This document shows positions 43,533-51,418 of a DNA stretch of 64,000 nt, piece by piece. The first letter of the stretch is position 1. Each line of letters begins with the position of its first letter. A program made the translations under genes and the position numbers. Location of the stretch: contig JADLFV010000128.1 in assembly GCA_020849625.1 (NCBI GenBank), forward strand, positions 20,071 to 84,070, in the 5' to 3' direction. Origin of the DNA: Phycisphaeraceae bacterium (GTDB lineage: Bacteria; Planctomycetota; Phycisphaerae; Phycisphaerales; Phycisphaeraceae). Below the pieces are notes generated by a model, which was not told the DNA's origin, did no database searches, and saw nothing but the letters and a program-made list of their open reading frames with translations.

Positions 43533-44693
43533 TCAGGGCGACACGGATAATTCCACAAGTTGCCAGTACACCGCCGCATCCATGATGCCCGAGGCCGGCA
43601 GCAGCGGCACGTCGTAACCCGCCAAATCCACCACCGCGTCGGCCAATGGCCAGTGCGGATTGAGATACACGTGGTCTGGTTGTGCAGTCAGGTCTGCCGC
43701 TGCCGGCTGGGAGCAGGTCCAGATCACGGGTATTCGCAAATCCCGCAATGCAATCAAGGTTTCCCACGGCGTGGCCTGATACTCCAGCGCGATCGCTGCG
43801 GAAAACCGACCTGGCGTGAGTTCTTTGTCCTTGGTCACCGTGAACCAGTCCGGCCGGGGCGGCTGCTGGATTTCGGCGGGGACCAGATGCCCCTGTGCGT
43901 ACACCGCCACCGGCAAACCAGTAGCGTGCGCTGCCCGCAGCAGAGCTGCGCTGCGATGCAACGCATCCTGATCAGATGTCCACGTTTGTCGCAACGATTG
44001 TTCGATCATGTTCAGAAACGTCGGGGCAATGCCGGCCGCGTCTTGCACCCGCACCGCGCACGTCGTGTGGAATCGACCGCCGTTTTGCTGCTCCAGGTAC
44101 GCCCCGCGTTCCCGCCCGCCCGGCAGAAGATAACTCTGATACACGCATGGCATCTTGCCGCGCTCGACGCAGGCGGCGATGAACTGGCCGGTCCACGCCC
44201 ACAGCCCCACCGCGTTGCTTACGGACTCGGTGCTGATCAGACACGTTGTGGAAGGCATGGTCTGAGCGCGGAACGACACTGCCGCTGACAGATTGATGCT
44301 GCCAAACACGATGAGCTGGGCGCCGGCTTGTTGGGCTTTGGCATGGAGATCCGTCAACGCGCCGGCGTCGGCGCCTTCGGTGATCGCGGCTAACACGGTG
44401 TCGCGCTCGGTCAACACCGTGTCCGATTTGTAATACTTCAACATCATCAGTCCTCCCGCCCGCTCAAAGGCTTCCTGTGCGAAGCCCGGCTGGGGACCGA
44501 AAGAGTAGAGCCGGCCGCCCTGGATCGCATTTTCAGCCGCCCTTTTCGCCGACGCCGCCATGGTCGGCAACTCCGCCTGCCAGGCCGACACGGTGTCGGC
44601 CAGCCTCAGCAGATAAGGCTGATCCTCTGCCTGGGCTACTGCCGACCACAGCAGAGACATGGCGCAACTCGCGATGGTGACGGCTTGTTTCAT
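43533..44693 (-). CDS. Exported protein with SIS-like features
   Basis: 386 residues from the ATG at 44693; one upstream ATG adds five residues. A signal peptide (MKQAVTIASCAMSLLWSAVAQA) is clear. The segment NAIQGGRLYSFGPQPGFAQEA, continuing FERAGGLMML, resembles the phosphosugar-binding SIS proteins (GGRIYVFGxGHS...RAGG), and later segments (GAQLIVFGSINLS, AVGLWAWTGQFIAACVERG) follow the same fold pattern. An exported SIS protein is unusual, since phosphosugars are cytoplasmic. A run of eight T follows the stop on its strand, and a strong terminator lies at 43289-43324. The function is not established. Confidence 0.65.
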   Translation of the reverse strand: MKQAVTIASCAMSLLWSAVAQAEDQPYLLRLADTVSAWQAELPTMAASAKRAAENAIQGGRLYSFGPQPGFAQEAFERAGGLMMLKYYKSDTVLTERDTVLAAITEGADAGALTDLHAKAQQAGAQLIVFGSINLSAAVSFRAQTMPSTTCLISTESVSNAVGLWAWTGQFIAACVERGKMPCVYQSYLLPGGRERGAYLEQQNGGRFHTTCAVRVQDAAGIAPTFLNMIEQSLRQTWTSDQDALHRSAALLRAAHATGLPVAVYAQGHLVPAEIQQPPRPDWFTVTKDKELTPGRFSAAIALEYQATPWETLIALRDLRIPVIWTCSQPAAADLTAQPDHVYLNPHWPLADAVVDLAGYDVPLLPASGIMDAAVYWQLVELSVSP

Positions 44694-44720
44694 ATCCGTG
44701 TTTTCCATGATGTGGCTGTT

Positions 44721-46283
44721 CTACGCCGGGCCCAGGCCGCGGTACAAGTCCTGCAAACGATCGGTTTGATGCCGGCGAACCGAGTCTAGCGTCAGGCGGG
44801 CGATGCGAAACTCCGCCTGCTCGTCGCTGACCAGTCGGCAGTGCTCCTGGATCACCGCGTAGAGGAACTTGAAAGCATCACGCGGCTGGTGCATCTGGTC
44901 CAACGCATCGATCAACGCCCCCCGTCCCACGCCCGGCTCGAACAAGTCCGACAGTTGGGTCTCACTTCCGGTCTCCAGACACGCGGTCATGCGGGCGGAG
45001 CACAGGTCATACAACGTCGGGCCCGACCAGGTCAGCCGATCGATCAGGTTCTGCTTGTCCAGGCGGGCGTGTTGGAAGAATTTGCCCGTCTCGCGGTGGA
45101 CCCAGTGCCGCAGCTCGATCGGCAGCAGCAGTTTGAGGCCCAGGCCGTCCTGCTGGAGGAATTTGTTGTCGAACATGGGCTTGGTGACCGCGATCATGCG
45201 ATCGGGATCGCCGCTGATCAGCGTCGGCTCGTCCACGCGATCCAGCATGACGATGATGCCCACGTAGCCGAAGCTGCGCAGCAACTCGACAAAACGCCGC
45301 GTCATCTGGTACCGCGCATCCTTACCCGCTTCACCCCCGCCCCCGGAAGATTTGGCTGACGAACTGTCGTTGGTGGTCGGTAGTGGTTGGCGCAGCAGTT
45401 CGCGCTGTGACAGGTCGCGCCAGGCTCGGCGAAGGTCCGCGGCACTGCGCCCGGTGACCGGCATCTGCTTGCGCACTTTCTGCGACAGACGCAGCAGTTT
45501 CCACTGTCGCCACAGCCACCAGCCCCACAGGCACACCGCCCCGCCGGTGGCGATCGCCACGGACGGCAGCAGCCAGATCGGCTCGCGCTCGTCGCCGTGC
45601 AGCCACCATTGCGCCGCGCCCAAACCCACGGCCGCGATCGTCAGCATGACCGCCCCCAGCCAGATCGTCGGCATGCCCAAACCGGCACCCAGTTTCAGCT
45701 TCTTGCGCAACCGCTGCCAGCGCGCCTGGAACGTGCCTGAATGCGGCTGATCGTACAGCGAAGCGATCACCGCCAGGTCCACCCGCTCCTGCCGCGGCAG
45801 GCGGCGCAGGCGGCGCTTGAGGTCCTCGGGCATGGCCATCGCCATCGGGGCATCAACGTTGACGGCCAGCAATCCATCGACGAAGCGCGTCACCGCCCGG
45901 CCCAGGATCGCGTCCTGATGATCTTCCAGGCGCAGCTCATCCAGCACGTGCTGGGTGTTCTGCTGACGGGTGCGCATCAGGCGGTCGAGCATGGGGTTCA
46001 GATCGTCGTAGTTGACCGCCAGCACGCGGCGATCGGGGTTCTGCTGGTTGTGCTCCGCGATGCGGCGGGCCATGTGCATGCGGATGGCGGTTTTGCCGCT
46101 GCCCTTTTCGCCGAAGACGATGGACGTGGCGGGCTGATCGATCTGGCCGAGGATCTTGGGAAAGTCGGGGTGCTGAGGCTGGCGGTCCAGCAGCAGTTGG
46201 AAGACCGGGTCCAGCCGGGCCTCCTCCGCCACGAAGGGGTTTTGTCGGATGCCGTGGTGCTGGAGGAAGGTGTCGATGTTCAT
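44721..46283 (-). CDS. Membrane-spanning P-loop ATPase of unknown function
   Basis: 520 residues. An N-terminal NTPase half has Walker A GEKGSGKTA (G58-K64) and YDDLNPMLDRL after it. Two adjacent hydrophobic helices at about 203-225 and 238-258 (MPTIWLGAVMLTIAAVGLGA; LLPSVAIATGGAVCLWGWW) interrupt the domain, and Walker B (GYVGIIVMLDRVDE) comes after them. This layout, a P-loop domain with inserted transmembrane helices, is like KAP-type NTPases. A CCCCCGGAAG decamer encodes SSGGGGEAG in the linker. It may be a membrane-bound regulatory or stress ATPase; I do not recognise a specific family. Confidence 0.75.
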   Translation of the reverse strand: MNIDTFLQHHGIRQNPFVAEEARLDPVFQLLLDRQPQHPDFPKILGQIDQPATSIVFGEKGSGKTAIRMHMARRIAEHNQQNPDRRVLAVNYDDLNPMLDRLMRTRQQNTQHVLDELRLEDHQDAILGRAVTRFVDGLLAVNVDAPMAMAMPEDLKRRLRRLPRQERVDLAVIASLYDQPHSGTFQARWQRLRKKLKLGAGLGMPTIWLGAVMLTIAAVGLGAAQWWLHGDEREPIWLLPSVAIATGGAVCLWGWWLWRQWKLLRLSQKVRKQMPVTGRSAADLRRAWRDLSQRELLRQPLPTTNDSSSAKSSGGGGEAGKDARYQMTRRFVELLRSFGYVGIIVMLDRVDEPTLISGDPDRMIAVTKPMFDNKFLQQDGLGLKLLLPIELRHWVHRETGKFFQHARLDKQNLIDRLTWSGPTLYDLCSARMTACLETGSETQLSDLFEPGVGRGALIDALDQMHQPRDAFKFLYAVIQEHCRLVSDEQAEFRIARLTLDSVRRHQTDRLQDLYRGLGPA

Positions 46284-46304
46284 GAAGCGTTCCTCAAAGC
46301 CCGC

Positions 46305-46400
46305 TCACGAGCGAAAGCCGAACGCTGAGCGCAGTGAAGCGTCGGATCCGGCCCATCGCTGCGCTCAGGGCTCGGCGTCTGATCGCATCTGCGGGCTCGG
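46305..46400. repeat. REP-like element with CTGAGCGCAG
   Basis: GAACGCTGAGCGCAGTGAAG and TCGCTGCGCTCAGGGCTC form an inverted repeat around GGATCCGG. The left half, if translated, gives AERSEASD; the same words are encoded in the E2 linker (35299-35335 on the complement). It occupies the divergent promoter gap between the ATPase and the next gene. Confidence 0.75.
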
Positions 46401-46434
46401 CGTGCGGGTTCTTTTGCGTATAGACTATCGCCCC

Positions 46435-46812
46435 ATGCCCGAAGTGCCCAAATCCGACAATGCGGCTCATTCGCGCGAGGGCTGGGATGCCCCGCTGGAT
46501 ACGCCGCAACAGAGGGCGGCCGCGATCGATGCCGCCTTCGACTACCGCGGCGACGTGACCGTGCAGACAACCGATGGCCGGTCGCTGGAAGGCTATATCT
46601 TCGACCGCCGCGGCGACGCCGATCCGCCGGTCCTTCGCCTGATGCTGACCCGGGGCGGGCAGGTGACGTTGCGCTACGACGAACTGGCCGCCCTGCGCTT
46701 CACCGGGCGCGACACCGCGGCCGGGCGAAGCTGGGAAACCTGGGTCCGTCGCTACATCGAAAAGAAGCTGGCCGGCGAAACCGCCGAGCTTGAACCGTTG
46801 GAGTATGACTGA
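46435..46812 (+). CDS. Small conserved-type protein of unknown function
   Basis: 125 residues from the ATG at 46435. The central part (FDYRGDVTVQTTDGRSLEGY, then IFDRR, VLRLMLTRGGQVTLRYDELAAL) has the alternating pattern of a small beta barrel, and the C-terminus is a charged helix (SWETWVRRYIEKKLAGE). No signal peptide. I recall similar short proteins in planctomycetes but know no function. It is divergent from the P-loop ATPase and 112 bases upstream of trpE, from which it is separated by a heptamer palindrome. Confidence 0.7.
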   Translation: MPEVPKSDNAAHSREGWDAPLDTPQQRAAAIDAAFDYRGDVTVQTTDGRSLEGYIFDRRGDADPPVLRLMLTRGGQVTLRYDELAALRFTGRDTAAGRSWETWVRRYIEKKLAGETAELEPLEYD

Positions 46813-46815
46813 AAG

Positions 46816-46911
46816 AAGCCATGAGCCATGAGCCATGAGCCACGAGCCACGAGTCAACAGAGAGGGCAAAAATTCATCCCTCGTGGCTCGTGGCTAGTCC
46901 CTCGTGGCTGA
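46816..46911. repeat. Heptamer palindrome of GCCATGA/GCCACGA units
   Basis: The left arm has GCCATGA three times then GCCACGA twice; the right arm has TCGTGGC units twice and a third after TAGTCCC. Unit length is exactly 7. Confidence 0.92.
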
Positions 46912-46924
46912 TCGTTTTCCCGCG

Positions 46925-48475
46925 ATGAATCACCCTTCGCTCGACCAGTTTCGCAAGCTCGCCGGCGAGGCTGACCTGGTGCCTGTGCACCGGCGGTTGT
47001 TCTCCGACGCCATGACGCCGGTGCAGGCCTATCGCCGATTGGTCCGGCCGGACGAGCGCATGGCGCCCAGCTTCCTGCTCGAAAGCGTCGAAGGCGGCGA
47101 TCGCATCGGGCGCTACAGCTACCTGGGGGCAAGGCCCATCGCCCAGATCGTCGCCCGCCGCTACCAGGTCCAGCTGCGCGATCATGTTGATCCCGCAAAG
47201 TCGCGCACCTTCACCAGCGATGACCCGATGAGCGAGATGCACAAGCTCACCGGCTCGTGGAAGGCAGCATGCATCGAGGGACTGCCCGAGTTCATCGGCG
47301 GCTGGGTCGGCTGCTGCGGTTACGACGTGGTGCGCTACCTGGAGCCGGAGAAGCTGCCCCACGCCCCGCACGACGATCGCCACCTGCCTGACATTCACAT
47401 GCAGCTCTACAGCGATGTCGTCGCATTCGACCACGCCCGCAAGACCGTGGAAGTGGTCTGCAACGTGCGCGTCGATCAGTACGACTCGCTGGATAAAGCC
47501 TATGCCGCCGGCTGTGCCCGCCTGGAACAGACGGTGACGCTGCTGAATCAGCCCTGCCCCGCCGACGTGCTGCCGCTGGGCGATGTGGATTTATCGAGTC
47601 CGCCGCCGAAGCTGCCGGTCAGCAGTCTCGGTGAAGGCGGTTACCAGCGGGCGGTGCTCGAGTGCAAGAAGTACATCGCGGCCGGCGACGCCTTCCAGAT
47701 CGTGCCCAGCCAGCGCTTCGAGTTGCCGACGAAAAGCGATCCGTTTGATATCTACCGAGCCCTGCGCGTGGTCAATCCGTCGCCCTACATGGTGTACCTG
47801 CAGATCGATGGCGCGATCCTGGTGGCCAGCAGTCCGGAGATTCTCTGCCGCGTGCAGGACGGCGTGGTGACCAGTCGCCCGCTGGCGGGGACGCGCCGCC
47901 GCGGCCGCGATGAGGCGGAGGATGCGGCGCTGGAGCGCGAGCTGTGCAGCGATCCCAAAGATGTGGCTGAGCACGTGATGCTGGTCGATCTGCATCGCAA
48001 CGACATCGGCCGCGTGGCTGCCCCCGGCAGTATCACCTTGCCGGCGGTTCTGGCAGTCGAGCGCTACAGTCACGTGATGCACCTGTCATCGACCGTGCAG
48101 GGCAAACTGCGGCCGGGCACCAACTGCTGGGAAGCGTTGCGGGTGAGTCTGCCGGTGGGCACGGTCAGCGGCGCGCCGAAGGTGCGGGCGATGCAGATCA
48201 TCGACGAGTTGGAAAAGACCCGCCGCGGGCCGTACGGCGGCGCGTTGGGCTATGCCGACTTTGCCGGGAATCTGGACATGGCGATCGCCCTGCGCACGAT
48301 GGTGATTCTGCCTAATCCTCAAGCCTCACCCCTCAAGCCTCACCGTTGGCTCGTGCACATCCAGGCCGGTGGCGGCATCGTGGCCGACAGCGAGCCGGAT
48401 GCCGAGCACGAGGAGACGGTCAACAAGGCCGCCGCCCTGGCCAAAGCCGTGGACCTGGCTCAGCGGGCGCTGTGA
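46925..48475 (+). CDS. trpE: Anthranilate synthase component I
   Basis: 516 residues from the ATG at 46925. It makes anthranilate from chorismate in tryptophan synthesis. N-terminal tryptophan-binding region: FLLESVEGGDRIGRYSYLG. Catalytic half: GDAFQIVPSQRFE, NPSPYMVYLQ, SRPLAGTRRRG, ELCSDPKDVAEHVMLVDLHRND (split), FPxGTVSGAPKxRAM equivalent PVGTVSGAPKVRAM, and the last block QAGGGIVADSEP. Just before that block, residues ~463-474 (NPQASPLKPHRW) come from four 7-base units and replace the short loop found in other TrpE. trpG/trpD are not adjacent. Confidence 0.95.
   Translation: MNHPSLDQFRKLAGEADLVPVHRRLFSDAMTPVQAYRRLVRPDERMAPSFLLESVEGGDRIGRYSYLGARPIAQIVARRYQVQLRDHVDPAKSRTFTSDDPMSEMHKLTGSWKAACIEGLPEFIGGWVGCCGYDVVRYLEPEKLPHAPHDDRHLPDIHMQLYSDVVAFDHARKTVEVVCNVRVDQYDSLDKAYAAGCARLEQTVTLLNQPCPADVLPLGDVDLSSPPPKLPVSSLGEGGYQRAVLECKKYIAAGDAFQIVPSQRFELPTKSDPFDIYRALRVVNPSPYMVYLQIDGAILVASSPEILCRVQDGVVTSRPLAGTRRRGRDEAEDAALERELCSDPKDVAEHVMLVDLHRNDIGRVAAPGSITLPAVLAVERYSHVMHLSSTVQGKLRPGTNCWEALRVSLPVGTVSGAPKVRAMQIIDELEKTRRGPYGGALGYADFAGNLDMAIALRTMVILPNPQASPLKPHRWLVHIQAGGGIVADSEPDAEHEETVNKAAALAKAVDLAQRAL
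48311..48345. repeat. Heptamer array in frame within trpE
   Basis: Alternating CCTCAAG and CCTCACC units in the coding sequence, the same words as the right arm of the palindrome at 22268-22386. There is no inverted partner. Confidence 0.88.
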
Positions 48476-48510
48476 AGCCTCAAACCCGTGAATATCGCAC
48501 GAAAACAGCC

Positions 48511-48652
48511 TCCGGCGAGGCGTAGCTCGCTGGCTATTGGGGGCTGGTCCTTGTCCCGAATCTTTCTGGCGTGCCGTTGGGTGCCACTGCCGCGTGCGGC
48601 AGTGCCCGGTGCTTTGCACGGCCGACGCGCGGCCGTGGCACCCGCTACAGCA
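48511..48652. repeat. Two palindromic elements between trpE and the fliN-like gene
   Basis: 48511-48535 is a second copy of the CCGGCGAGGC(G/T)AGCTCGC element seen at 22298-22324. 48578-48644 is a GC-rich inverted repeat with terminal GGGTGCCAC and GTGGCACCC and inner hairpins GCCGCGTGCGGC and CGGCCGACGCGCGGCCG. Confidence 0.8.
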
Positions 48653-48703
48653 AAATGAGATGCGCTCTCATGGTTGGCATCCCCTCGTGCCGATAATCCT
48701 TGC

Positions 48704-48970
48704 ATGGCCACCGATCTTCAGACTGTCCTCGAGCTTCGCGTGCCGGTGATCGTGCAGATCGGCCGCCGCGAGTTGACCATGGATGATGTGCTGAGCCTGA
48801 CCCCCGGCGCCATCATCGAACTGGACAAGCCGGTGGAGCAGGACCTGGACCTGCTGATCAACAACAAGCCCATCGGCTCCGGCGTGGCGGTCAAGGTCGG
48901 GGAAAACTTCGGCCTGCGCATCAAGCAACTCGGCTCGACCAATCAACTGATCGAAGCCATGGGCGCGTGA
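48704..48970 (+). CDS. fliN: FliN/SpoA-type motor switch domain protein
   Basis: 88 residues from the ATG at 48704. It is a single SpoA (C-terminal FliN/YscQ) domain: VLELRVPVIVQIGRRELTMD, LTPGAIIELDKPVEQDLDLL and NNKPIGSGVAVKVGENFGLR. FliN forms the C-ring of the flagellar switch; the length equals the core domain alone, without the usual N-terminal extension. No other flagellar or secretion gene is in the window, so it may be a remote flagellar gene or a type III-related SpoA protein. It is tandem with trpE but 228 bases away with repeats between. Confidence 0.85.
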   Translation: MATDLQTVLELRVPVIVQIGRRELTMDDVLSLTPGAIIELDKPVEQDLDLLINNKPIGSGVAVKVGENFGLRIKQLGSTNQLIEAMGA

Positions 48971-48993
48971 TCCGTCTTTCTGTTGTCTGGATT

Positions 48994-49157
48994 TGAACCG
49001 CCAAGAAGCCAAGAGCGCCAAGACAAAAGCACATAGAGAAGGATTGCAGGAACCGCAGATTTCGCAGATGACGCAGATTAAGAATCTTGAAATCTGCGCA
49101 ATCTGCGAAATCTGTGGTTTCTGTCCTACTTGGCGCTCTTGACGTCTTGGCGGTTCA
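48994..49157. repeat. Nested nonamer palindrome
   Basis: Outer arms TGAACCGCCAAGAAGCC... and ...GTCTTGGCGGTTCA use CGCCAAGAN units; the inner palindrome uses CGCAGATTN units, the same as at 18280-18340. Both layers are 9-base arrays. It separates convergent fliN and nfeD genes. Confidence 0.92.
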
Positions 49158-49165
49158 ACAACGAA

Positions 49166-49729
49166 TTATCCCTCTACCGCTTCGACGCGCAACTGCATGC
49201 CGTCAACCGCCACCACCCGCACCTTGGCGCCTTTTTCGATCAGGCCCTGGGCGGCACTGCACTCTTCGCGCTTGCCGTTGATCATGCACGAACCGATCGG
49301 CCGCAGATCGGTGATCGCCACGCCCTCAACGCCCACCCGCGGGTCGGCGGCAGCTTCCTTCTGCGAATCGAAGTGAGCTTTCTGCTGCTCGCTCATCGTC
49401 AGCCAGCGCCCGATCGGCGTGTCCGGCCAGATGCGCAGGCCGCCCCCGATGGCGAACGGCAGCGCGATTAACGCCACCAGCGCCACCACCAGCCCCCAGG
49501 TCAGGTTCACCAGACAAAGCATCACCACCCCGACAACCAGACAGCAGGCTGACAACATCCCCAGCACGCCGCCGGAGGGCACCATGACCTCGACCACGAA
49601 GATGCCGATCGCCGCGATCATCAGGATCACCGCCACCATCAAGGTGATATCACCACCCCCGCCCCCGGAAGCGGCGGACGTGGAGGCCCCCTGTTGAGTC
49701 TGTTGAGCCAGCAGAAGCAGCAGATTCAT
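49166..49729 (-). CDS. NfeD-family membrane protein
   Basis: 187 residues from the ATG at 49729; 49738 adds three. Three hydrophobic segments (residues ~28-52, 55-78, 80-105) are followed by a soluble OB-fold domain (~130-187: GVEGVAITDLRPIGSCMING, KVRVVAVDGMQLRVEAV), the short NfeD1b-type layout. NfeD proteins associate with stomatin/flotillin-like proteins and membrane quality control. No stomatin gene is adjacent. An N-terminal CCCCCGGAAG decamer encodes ASGGGGGD in front of the first membrane helix. Confidence 0.9.
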   Translation of the reverse strand: MNLLLLLAQQTQQGASTSAASGGGGGDITLMVAVILMIAAIGIFVVEVMVPSGGVLGMLSACCLVVGVVMLCLVNLTWGLVVALVALIALPFAIGGGLRIWPDTPIGRWLTMSEQQKAHFDSQKEAAADPRVGVEGVAITDLRPIGSCMINGKREECSAAQGLIEKGAKVRVVAVDGMQLRVEAVEG

Positions 49730-49766
49730 GGCCGACATGATACCGCGACCAGAAACCGGCTGAAGT

Positions 49767-49973
49767 TCACAGTGTGCGGAATTGCTCCTCAGTCAGCCCC
49801 GTCTGCTTGAGGATTTTACGCAGGGTTCCGATCGGAACATCGCCACGGTGCATGGCTACGAAAGTTTGGCGGCCGTCGGCGTGACGGAAAAACAGATGCG
49901 AGCCGGTCTGCCGCGTCTGCACGAACCCGGCCCGCTGGAGTTTGGCCACGATCTGGCGGGCCGTGTAGGGCAT
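49767..49973 (-). CDS. hicA: HicA-type toxin (RNA-binding, dsRBD-like)
   Basis: 68 residues. HicA toxins are small ribosome-independent mRNA interferases. The sequence follows the family: ARQIVAKLQRAGFVQTRQTG, catalytic H26 in GSHLFF, and the later HRGDVPIGTLRKILKQTGLT. The ATG overlaps the hicB stop (TGATG), so translation is coupled. Here the antitoxin gene comes first, an order known for a subset of hicBA loci. Confidence 0.92.
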   Translation of the reverse strand: MPYTARQIVAKLQRAGFVQTRQTGSHLFFRHADGRQTFVAMHRGDVPIGTLRKILKQTGLTEEQFRTL

Positions 49974-50230
49974 CAGGCCGCGACCTCGACCTGCGTCACG
50001 AAGGCCGCGTCTTCGATCGGCACCGGCTTGCCCGCCGCCCGCAATTCCGCCACCCAGCCGCCGATCAAATCCCGCGCCGCCGCCAGCGCACCCTCCACGC
50101 CCTCTCCATGCGTGGTCAGGTCCAAGGCCGGGACGTGCGCGTAATACCAGCCCGGGTGCTCCGGCTCGTTCGTGGGCTCGATCAACACCGTGTATCGCAG
50201 CGATTGAACCTGCTCGGGAGAGGTTGCCAT
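49973..50230 (-). CDS. hicB: HicB-type antitoxin
   Basis: 85 residues from the ATG at 50230. The HicB fold is recognisable: YTVLIEPTNEPEHPGWYYAH, VPALDLTTHGEGVEGALAAA and RDLIGGWVAELRAAGKPVP. No C-terminal HTH or RHH domain follows, so autoregulation must be through another route or a partner. It overlaps hicA by one base and starts 18 bases after the upstream nuclease-like gene, so it is probably transcribed with it. Confidence 0.88.
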   Translation of the reverse strand: MATSPEQVQSLRYTVLIEPTNEPEHPGWYYAHVPALDLTTHGEGVEGALAAARDLIGGWVAELRAAGKPVPIEDAAFVTQVEVAA

Positions 50231-50247
50231 GCTTTGATTATATCCGC

Positions 50248-50880
50248 TCAGCCGTGGTGCCACCAGAACCAGCAGCAAATCCGGCAACTCTCATACGCCC
50301 GGTCCGGCCAGAACTCCGGCCCGAGTTGCGTCCAGCCCGCTTCATTCAGCATCAACCGCCGGCACAAATCATCCACTTCCACCGTCATCGGCGAAGCAGC
50401 GGCGTCGAAACCGATCAACAGAATCGCTTTGTGATCCTGTAGCGGAGCCAACTCTTCCAGCTTCGCAAAATCCTGAGCCAGTGAATGTGTGCTGTCCAAT
50501 CCACCGTCATCCGGCCCGAACAGATACTTGCGGTAGAACGGATTGTGTTTGAACTGGCGCGCTTCGCTGCGACTAAACCACGACTTCCACGCGGTCTTGA
50601 CCTCGATCCACGCCCGGCTTCCATCGGCGAGGCGGGCCACCACATCACATCTCTTGCGTGCTTGCACTGGATACGGAACCTGAATCTGCGTCTCGTAGCC
50701 GTGCTGCGCCAGACGTTCAGCCAATTGTGCCGACCACTTGTCTTCGTAACGATTGACCACCGTGCCCACAAGGCCGCTGAGATAGCCGTTGACCAACTCA
50801 CAAGCTTCGGCGTCCAGTTGACGCACGCTGTCCAATAGGATTCGGCCGACGTTCTGCATGCGAATGCCCCCGTCAAACAT
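50248..50880 (-). CDS. PD-(D/E)XK nuclease-like protein
   Basis: 210 residues from the ATG at 50880; ATGs at 50904 and 50859 are possible. After an N-terminal helical segment the sequence QARKRCDVVARLADGSRAWI, then EVKTAW, supplies the D-(x)14-ExK signature (D79, E94, K96 in this numbering) of the PD-(D/E)XK superfamily, used by restriction, repair and defence nucleases. The C-terminal third (ELAPLQDHKAILLIGFDA) looks like the structural core continued. It is unfamiliar as a family. It precedes hicBA by 18 bases in a cluster of five small leftward genes. Confidence 0.65.
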   Translation of the reverse strand: MFDGGIRMQNVGRILLDSVRQLDAEACELVNGYLSGLVGTVVNRYEDKWSAQLAERLAQHGYETQIQVPYPVQARKRCDVVARLADGSRAWIEVKTAWKSWFSRSEARQFKHNPFYRKYLFGPDDGGLDSTHSLAQDFAKLEELAPLQDHKAILLIGFDAAASPMTVEVDDLCRRLMLNEAGWTQLGPEFWPDRAYESCRICCWFWWHHG

Positions 50881-50921
50881 GGCCCACCTGGTCACGGTCG
50901 CCAATCAGACAGTGATTCACT

Positions 50922-51158
50922 TCACCCCGCCTTCAGCGCTGCTTCCACACGCTGAGAGACGGTGATCGGCTCGAACTGAGACTGGGGATAGAGGTAGCTT
51001 TCACCGGATTCGTCGATCACGCGCAGGTAATCCGTCGGATCGCCCGGCTCCGAATGCGCCACCCGGTAAATCTTCATCGGTTCCAGATCGACCTCGGCGT
51101 CCGCCGGGCCGACGTACACGACGAAACGCGGTTTGTCTTTGGTAGAAGATGGTTTCAT
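50922..51158 (-). CDS. Small protein of unknown function, partner of the upstream gene
   Basis: 78 residues. It has a compact pattern ending MKIYRVAHSEPGDPTDYLRV then IDESGESYLYPQSQFEPI, a beta-rich form I recall from many planctomycete and cyanobacterial short proteins without known function. Its ATG overlaps the stop of the upstream gene (ATGA), so they are coupled. Toxin-antitoxin membership is possible from size and pairing but not shown. Confidence 0.65.
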   Translation of the reverse strand: MKPSSTKDKPRFVVYVGPADAEVDLEPMKIYRVAHSEPGDPTDYLRVIDESGESYLYPQSQFEPITVSQRVEAALKAG

Positions 51159-51391
51159 TCGATCATCCGCTTGATTTTCATCATGTGCCGACCGTGGCCG
51201 TGGGCTTCGTACCAGTGAAGCTCTGCACGTACTATTCTACCGCCGACCAGTTCCACGGTGGCGATTCCCTTCATTTTTCGCCACCTGCCTGGGCCGAAGC
51301 GACGGCGCAGCCATTGCCTGGCGTGCACGGATCGGCCGGAGGCGATCACCTCGACAGCCCCGATTTCACCGAGGATTTGCACGGGAGTCAT
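51155..51391 (-). CDS. Small basic protein of unknown function
   Basis: 78 residues, very basic. The second half (VELVGGRIVRAELHWYEAHG, HGRHMMKIKRMIE) has the ELHWYEAHGxGR motif recurring in short hypothetical proteins of several phyla. The middle RQWLRRRFGPGRWRKMKG is Arg-rich and might contact nucleic acid. It is the first gene of the coupled pair and of the five-gene leftward cluster ending in hicBA. Confidence 0.65.
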   Translation of the reverse strand: MTPVQILGEIGAVEVIASGRSVHARQWLRRRFGPGRWRKMKGIATVELVGGRIVRAELHWYEAHGHGRHMMKIKRMIE

Positions 51392-51418
51392 GCGGTAGTT
51401 ACCCCCTGTCCGGCCAAG

